Positions 5,289 to 7,330 of a stretch of DNA of 7,330 bases are shown here, in pieces (position 1 is the first letter of the stretch; each line of letters begins with the position of its first letter). The stretch lies in the NCBI GenBank assembly GCA_022758935.1, contig JAEMQG010000003.1:1-7330 (forward strand). Direction: 5' to 3'. A program made the translations under genes and the position numbers. Under the pieces are notes generated by a model. That model was not told the DNA's origin, did not search any database, and saw only the letters and a list, made by a program, of their open reading frames with translations. Origin of the DNA: Candidatus Nitrosopumilus sp. GTDB lineage: Archaea > Thermoproteota > Nitrososphaeria > Nitrososphaerales > Nitrosopumilaceae.

Positions 5289-5415
5289 TGGTCCCAAGCG
5301 AAGGAGTTGAACCTTCGACAGCCCGGTTTCTGTATGCCTGATATGCTGTTATTCGGTCAGCCATCATAAGCCGACAACTACAGCCGGAAGCTCTACCAGG
5401 CTGAGCTAGCTTGGG
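5289..5415 (-). tRNA. tRNA-Tyr (anticodon GTA) with a 50-nt intron
   Basis: The minus strand folds into a complete cloverleaf. The acceptor is CCCAAGC (5415-5409) paired with GCTTGGG (5299-5293), discriminator A at 5292, and encoded CCA at 5291-5289. D stem GCTC/GAGC; anticodon stem TCCGG (5388-5384) with CCGGG (5326-5322); anticodon GTA at 5381-5379; T stem GAAGG/CCTTC with loop TTCAACT. Without intron and CCA the mature tRNA is 74 nt. It decodes tyrosine codons. A TATA box lies 26 bp upstream. It converges on the cold-shock gene. Confidence 0.93.
5328..5377 (-). other. tRNA-Tyr intron at position 37/38 (bulge-helix-bulge)
   Basis: Fifty nucleotides interrupt the anticodon loop after position 37. 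The exon CTGT (5383-5380) pairs with ACAG at the intron 3' end (5333-5330), forming the 4-bp central helix. The 3-nt bulges AGT and AAA flank it, each cut after the second base (AG|T and AA|A). This is the canonical substrate of the archaeal tRNA splicing endonuclease. Inside, TGTC/GGCA, TGAT/ATCA and GCTG/CAGC can pair in a longer hairpin. No reading frame is present. Confidence 0.85.
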
Positions 5416-5437
5416 ACAAAAAAAAGAAGTGTCCTTG

Positions 5438-5444
5438 TATTAAA
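5438..5444 (-). promoter_or_regulatory. TATA box of tRNA-Tyr
   Basis: The minus strand reads TTTAATA centred 26 bp before the first tRNA base at 5415, the expected archaeal promoter distance. Confidence 0.55.
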
Positions 5445-5498
5445 AAACTATCGAAGATGACCTAATTTGATTAATAATTACATCTCTACTCCATATGC

Positions 5499-5506
5499 AT
5501 AAATAC
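5499..5506 (+). promoter_or_regulatory. TATA box of the 203-residue unknown gene
   Basis: ATAAATAC is centred about 26 bp before ATG 5528, favouring that start over the in-frame ATG at 5495. A second AT-rich element (TTAATAATT, 5471-5479) is about 20 bp before ATG 5495, shorter than usual. Confidence 0.5.
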
Positions 5507-5527
5507 TCTATTTCAAGAAATTTGATT

Positions 5528-6139
5528 ATGTCTGCACAGACGTTATCTTACTCTGGTTATGTCTGTGCTCCCTATTTACACAATCATACATCTATCGAAT
5601 TAAAAGATGCTTGGATGATCTCAAACAATATTGAATCATTGTATTTTGTGACTGGAACATTTTCCAATGAAAGTGATGCGTATTTTTCTAATTCAACTAA
5701 TCATTATATTTTGGGAAAATTCAAAGATAGTCAGTACATCATAAATGATCTAAACAAATACAACCAAGAAAAAACATCCTTTGTTTTTAGTATTAAAGAC
5801 GAATTTTTTCAAAGGGAGGTTATAGGGGAAACAAATTTTATTACGGTTTATTATTTAGAATATGGGCAATCTAAGGAGGATTTACAAGAAATTGCAAATC
5901 TCTTATTAAAAAGGGCTAAAATTGAGACTGCCGGCGCAGGTTACATGAATATGATTTGTATGTCTCCTTCAAAATTTACTTTTCCATACTCTGAAAATAT
6001 TGTGATAATTGAGGTTGCAAGTGAAAAGAGCCATCAGAGTGTAAAAAAATATTGCGAAGAAACCAAACGTGATGTTAATAGAAAAGGATTGACAATGACC
6101 AATTTGCTTAGTCTTTCAATTCTGGACAAACTAAAATAG
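5528..6139 (+). CDS. Hypothetical protein, 203 residues, mixed alpha/beta
   Basis: I do not recognise this protein. It is soluble, with no signal peptide or membrane segment. It starts M-S-A-Q-T-L at ATG 5528, chosen because a TATA box lies 26 bp upstream; an in-frame ATG at 5495 would add 11 residues. The middle and end alternate hydrophobic strands and amphipathic helices: N-F-I-T-V-Y-Y-L then a helix near 115-130, and N-I-V-I-I-E-V-A then a helix near 167-183, each followed by a strand-like stretch. Two such strand-helix-strand units suggest a ferredoxin-like or dimeric alpha/beta-barrel fold, but this is inference from pattern only. Its three cysteines (13, 144, 176) form no motif. It stands alone between a divergent tRNA and a convergent cupredoxin-like gene, so the context gives no function. 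Confidence 0.75.
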   Translation: MSAQTLSYSGYVCAPYLHNHTSIELKDAWMISNNIESLYFVTGTFSNESDAYFSNSTNHYILGKFKDSQYIINDLNKYNQEKTSFVFSIKDEFFQREVIGETNFITVYYLEYGQSKEDLQEIANLLLKRAKIETAGAGYMNMICMSPSKFTFPYSENIVIIEVASEKSHQSVKKYCEETKRDVNRKGLTMTNLLSLSILDKLK

Positions 6140-6170
6140 AAAAGTTAAATTCTTCCGTCGGCTTTTGGGT

Positions 6171-6182
6171 AGTAAATTTACT
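6171..6182. repeat. 12-bp perfect palindrome AGTAAATTTACT
   Basis: It lies 32 nt after the stop of the unknown gene. A second AT palindrome, TAAATATTTA, is at 6211-6220, and both are followed by CTC. It could be part of a weak terminator. Little more can be said. Confidence 0.35.
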
Positions 6183-6335
6183 CATAACTGATATTTCATG
6201 CCCAAATTATTAAATATTTACTCTCATTTTTGAAAAAAGGTTGTTTTACTTGTTTGGCATTCTACGGGTTTAGGGTTTTTTCGATACAAAAGAGATTACA
6301 ATACTTTATGAAGATGAAAATCACAAAGCAAACAG

Positions 6336-6350
6336 AAAATCAAGAAAAAC
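6336..6350 (-). terminator. T-rich stop after the cupredoxin-like gene
   Basis: Just past the stop codon the minus strand shows TTTTT and TTTT runs without a hairpin, consistent with archaeal oligo-T termination. The rest of the 214-nt convergent gap (6140-6353) holds no convincing gene. Confidence 0.35.
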
Positions 6351-6353
6351 TAG

Positions 6354-6827
6354 TTATATTAGATCACGAAAAATTCCCGTAAACTCATCCTTTGGAATCA
6401 CACTACGTACTTCAAATAATCCTAATGGCTCATGTCCTTGTTTATCATAATATTTGTAGATTCCTTCTTTTGTAGGGTAAATTTTTAGAATATCTTGTTG
6501 TCCTGGTTCTAACAGGCTTGTCTCTACATTCAATCCTTCAATGTATAGTCTATGCTGCGCATCTCCGTTATTAATGACAGTCAAGATATATGCAAAATTT
6601 ATTCTAGTTACAATGTGAGGATTTGGGTCTCCATCCACTTCCAAGACCCCTTTGAGTTGGACTTTTCCTTCAATGTCTTCAAAAGCGACAGTTTGTTCAA
6701 TTTTTTCTTTCCATGTGATGGGAACGTGTCGGACATTACCTTGTCCAATGAATACAATCATTCCTACTAGAGCTACGACGCCTATCACGACTACAACAAG
6801 TATCATGAATTTGTCCTTTGACAACAT
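6354..6827 (-). CDS. Membrane-anchored cupredoxin-like protein lacking the copper cysteine
   Basis: The 157-residue protein has one N-terminal membrane segment (about residues 8-28, rich in V/I/G) after a short K/D-containing head. An outside domain follows that resembles a cupredoxin beta-sandwich: F-A-Y-I-L-T-V-I-N-N-G-D (78-89), H-R-L-Y-I-E-G (92-98), L-L-E-P-G-Q-Q (105-111) and G-I-Y-K-Y-Y-D-K-Q-G-H-E-P-L-G-L-F-E-V (122-140). In copper-binding relatives this last block is Y-x-C...H..M-G. Here H92 and H132 remain, but the Cys is replaced by Tyr/Asp and the Met by Leu, and the whole protein has no cysteine. A type 1 copper site is therefore not expected. The anchored cupredoxins of ammonia-oxidising archaea serve electron transfer, and this one may instead be structural or bind metal differently. 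ATG at 6827 is supported by a TATA box about 26 bp upstream. Confidence 0.7.
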   Translation of the reverse strand: MLSKDKFMILVVVVIGVVALVGMIVFIGQGNVRHVPITWKEKIEQTVAFEDIEGKVQLKGVLEVDGDPNPHIVTRINFAYILTVINNGDAQHRLYIEGLNVETSLLEPGQQDILKIYPTKEGIYKYYDKQGHEPLGLFEVRSVIPKDEFTGIFRDLI

Positions 6828-6847
6828 GTTCTGGTAGGGTGATCATC

Positions 6848-6857
6848 TATTTTTAAA
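6848..6857 (-). promoter_or_regulatory. TATA box of the cupredoxin-like gene
   Basis: The minus strand reads TTTAAAAATA, centred about 26 bp before the ATG at 6827, again giving a leaderless prediction. Confidence 0.55.
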
Positions 6858-6930
6858 CAAAATACGATTGTTAACATTGATACGCACTGACAAATATCAA
6901 ACTTGTGAGTTGAATCTTAAGACCAAAAAT

Positions 6931-6958
6931 TAGTCAGTTGTTATGTAACTATTGACTA
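6931..6958. terminator. Inverted repeat after the permease gene
   Basis: TAGTCA (6931-6936) and TGACTA (6953-6958) are inverted, with a second inner pair GTTA/TAAC. On the minus strand the structure follows the permease stop by 15 nt and is itself followed by ATTTTTGG, so it may be a hairpin terminator. An operator role is also possible. Confidence 0.35.
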
Positions 6959-6973
6959 GAATTTGGCAAAACC

Positions 6974-7330
6974 TCATTTTTTTCGTGAAAAGAAAAAATA
7001 GATTCCAATTCCTAAAAAAACAAAAATGGTACCAAAAATTTTATCATAAATTGATGTATGATAAATTAGAAATCCACAGATACCTATTCCAATAAAGGGT
7101 AATATTCTCTCACCAATAAATTTAGTTTCTTTTTCTTTTTTTAATACGACCAATGACAGACATACAAAAATGTAAACGATAGACAGGTTAAAGACTGAAA
7201 ATGAAATCAACTGAGCTATTCCACCATATATTGAAAGGAAAAACGCAATGATTCCTTGTATAATTAATGCCATGTAAGGCGTTTTGTATTTCTTGTGTAC
7301 TTTGGAAAATATTTTTGGGAATAATCCTTC
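6974..7330 (-). CDS. APC-family amino acid permease, C-terminal part (enters from the right edge)
   Basis: The frame is open without a stop to the window edge, so only the last 118 residues are visible. They begin E-G-L-F-P-K-I-F, then V-H-K-K-Y-K-T-P-Y-M-A-L, the conserved cytoplasmic loop of APC (amino acid-polyamine-organocation) transporters. About four hydrophobic segments follow (roughly 24-36, 40-61, 75-90 and 95-113) and a basic end S-R-K-K. The protein should sit in the cytoplasmic membrane and move an amino acid or amine, but the substrate cannot be told. An internal ATG at 7273 is not the start because the family loop lies before it. Confidence 0.85.
   Translation of the reverse strand, partial: EGLFPKIFSKVHKKYKTPYMALIIQGIIAFFLSIYGGIAQLISFSVFNLSIVYIFVCLSLVVLKKEKETKFIGERILPFIGIGICGFLIYHTSIYDKIFGTIFVFLGIGIYFFFSRKK

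Noticed and set aside
6308..6382. 24-codon frame M-K-M-K-I-T-K-Q... overlapping the end of the cupredoxin-like gene
   Set aside because: No TATA box at the usual distance, low-complexity lysine-rich content, and its end overlaps a supported gene on the other strand.
6552..6837. Two plus-strand frames opposite the cupredoxin-like gene
   Set aside because: They mutually overlap, are antisense to a gene with a good promoter and membrane anchor, and match no family.

Overview
The window reads as an AT-rich piece of a thaumarchaeal (Nitrososphaerota) chromosome, most like the ammonia-oxidising Nitrosopumilus/Nitrosarchaeum group. The evidence is archaeal/eukaryotic-type information genes (Gar1, SRP19, S8e, aIF1A), a tRNA-Tyr gene with an archaeal bulge-helix-bulge intron, TATA-type promoters about 24-29 bp before start codons (leaderless transcripts), and thaumarchaeal-looking ScpA/ScpB next to a bacterial-type cold-shock protein. 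I place it at this level from family knowledge and sequence style; no database was searched.

Left part (1-2294, all minus strand). A translation/RNA cluster runs S8e -> SRP19 -> Gar1, with its own TATA box at 942-948. S8e and SRP19 are 4 nt apart. Gar1 starts at a TTG and runs out of the window at position 1. Upstream of it lies scpA -> scpB, the kleisin and winged-helix partners of the SMC condensin complex, ended by a T-rich stretch before the S8e promoter.

Middle (2295-4555). A zinc-dependent medium-chain alcohol dehydrogenase is divergent from scpA and convergent with a YkgJ-type cysteine-cluster protein. A 389-nt gap follows, holding the ykgJ promoter, a tandem 8-mer, a possible small transcript and the aIF1A promoter.

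Right part (4556-7330). aIF1A and a 63-residue cold-shock protein are on the plus strand. The cold-shock promoter carries a perfect 14-bp palindrome directly after its TATA box, and the gene ends in a clear hairpin/T-tract terminator that meets the minus-strand tRNA-Tyr gene. Then come an unrecognised 203-residue protein (plus), a membrane-anchored cupredoxin-like protein with no cysteine (minus), and the C-terminal 118 residues of an APC-family permease that enters from the right edge (minus).

Most of the window is ordinary thaumarchaeal housekeeping sequence. I see no mobile element, CRISPR array or obvious new multi-gene system. The points most worth a second look are the cold-shock operator-like palindrome, the consistent leaderless promoter geometry (which moves three start codons inward from the longest reading frame), the copper-ligand-poor cupredoxin, the unknown 203-residue protein and the possible small RNA or microprotein in the 389-nt gap.
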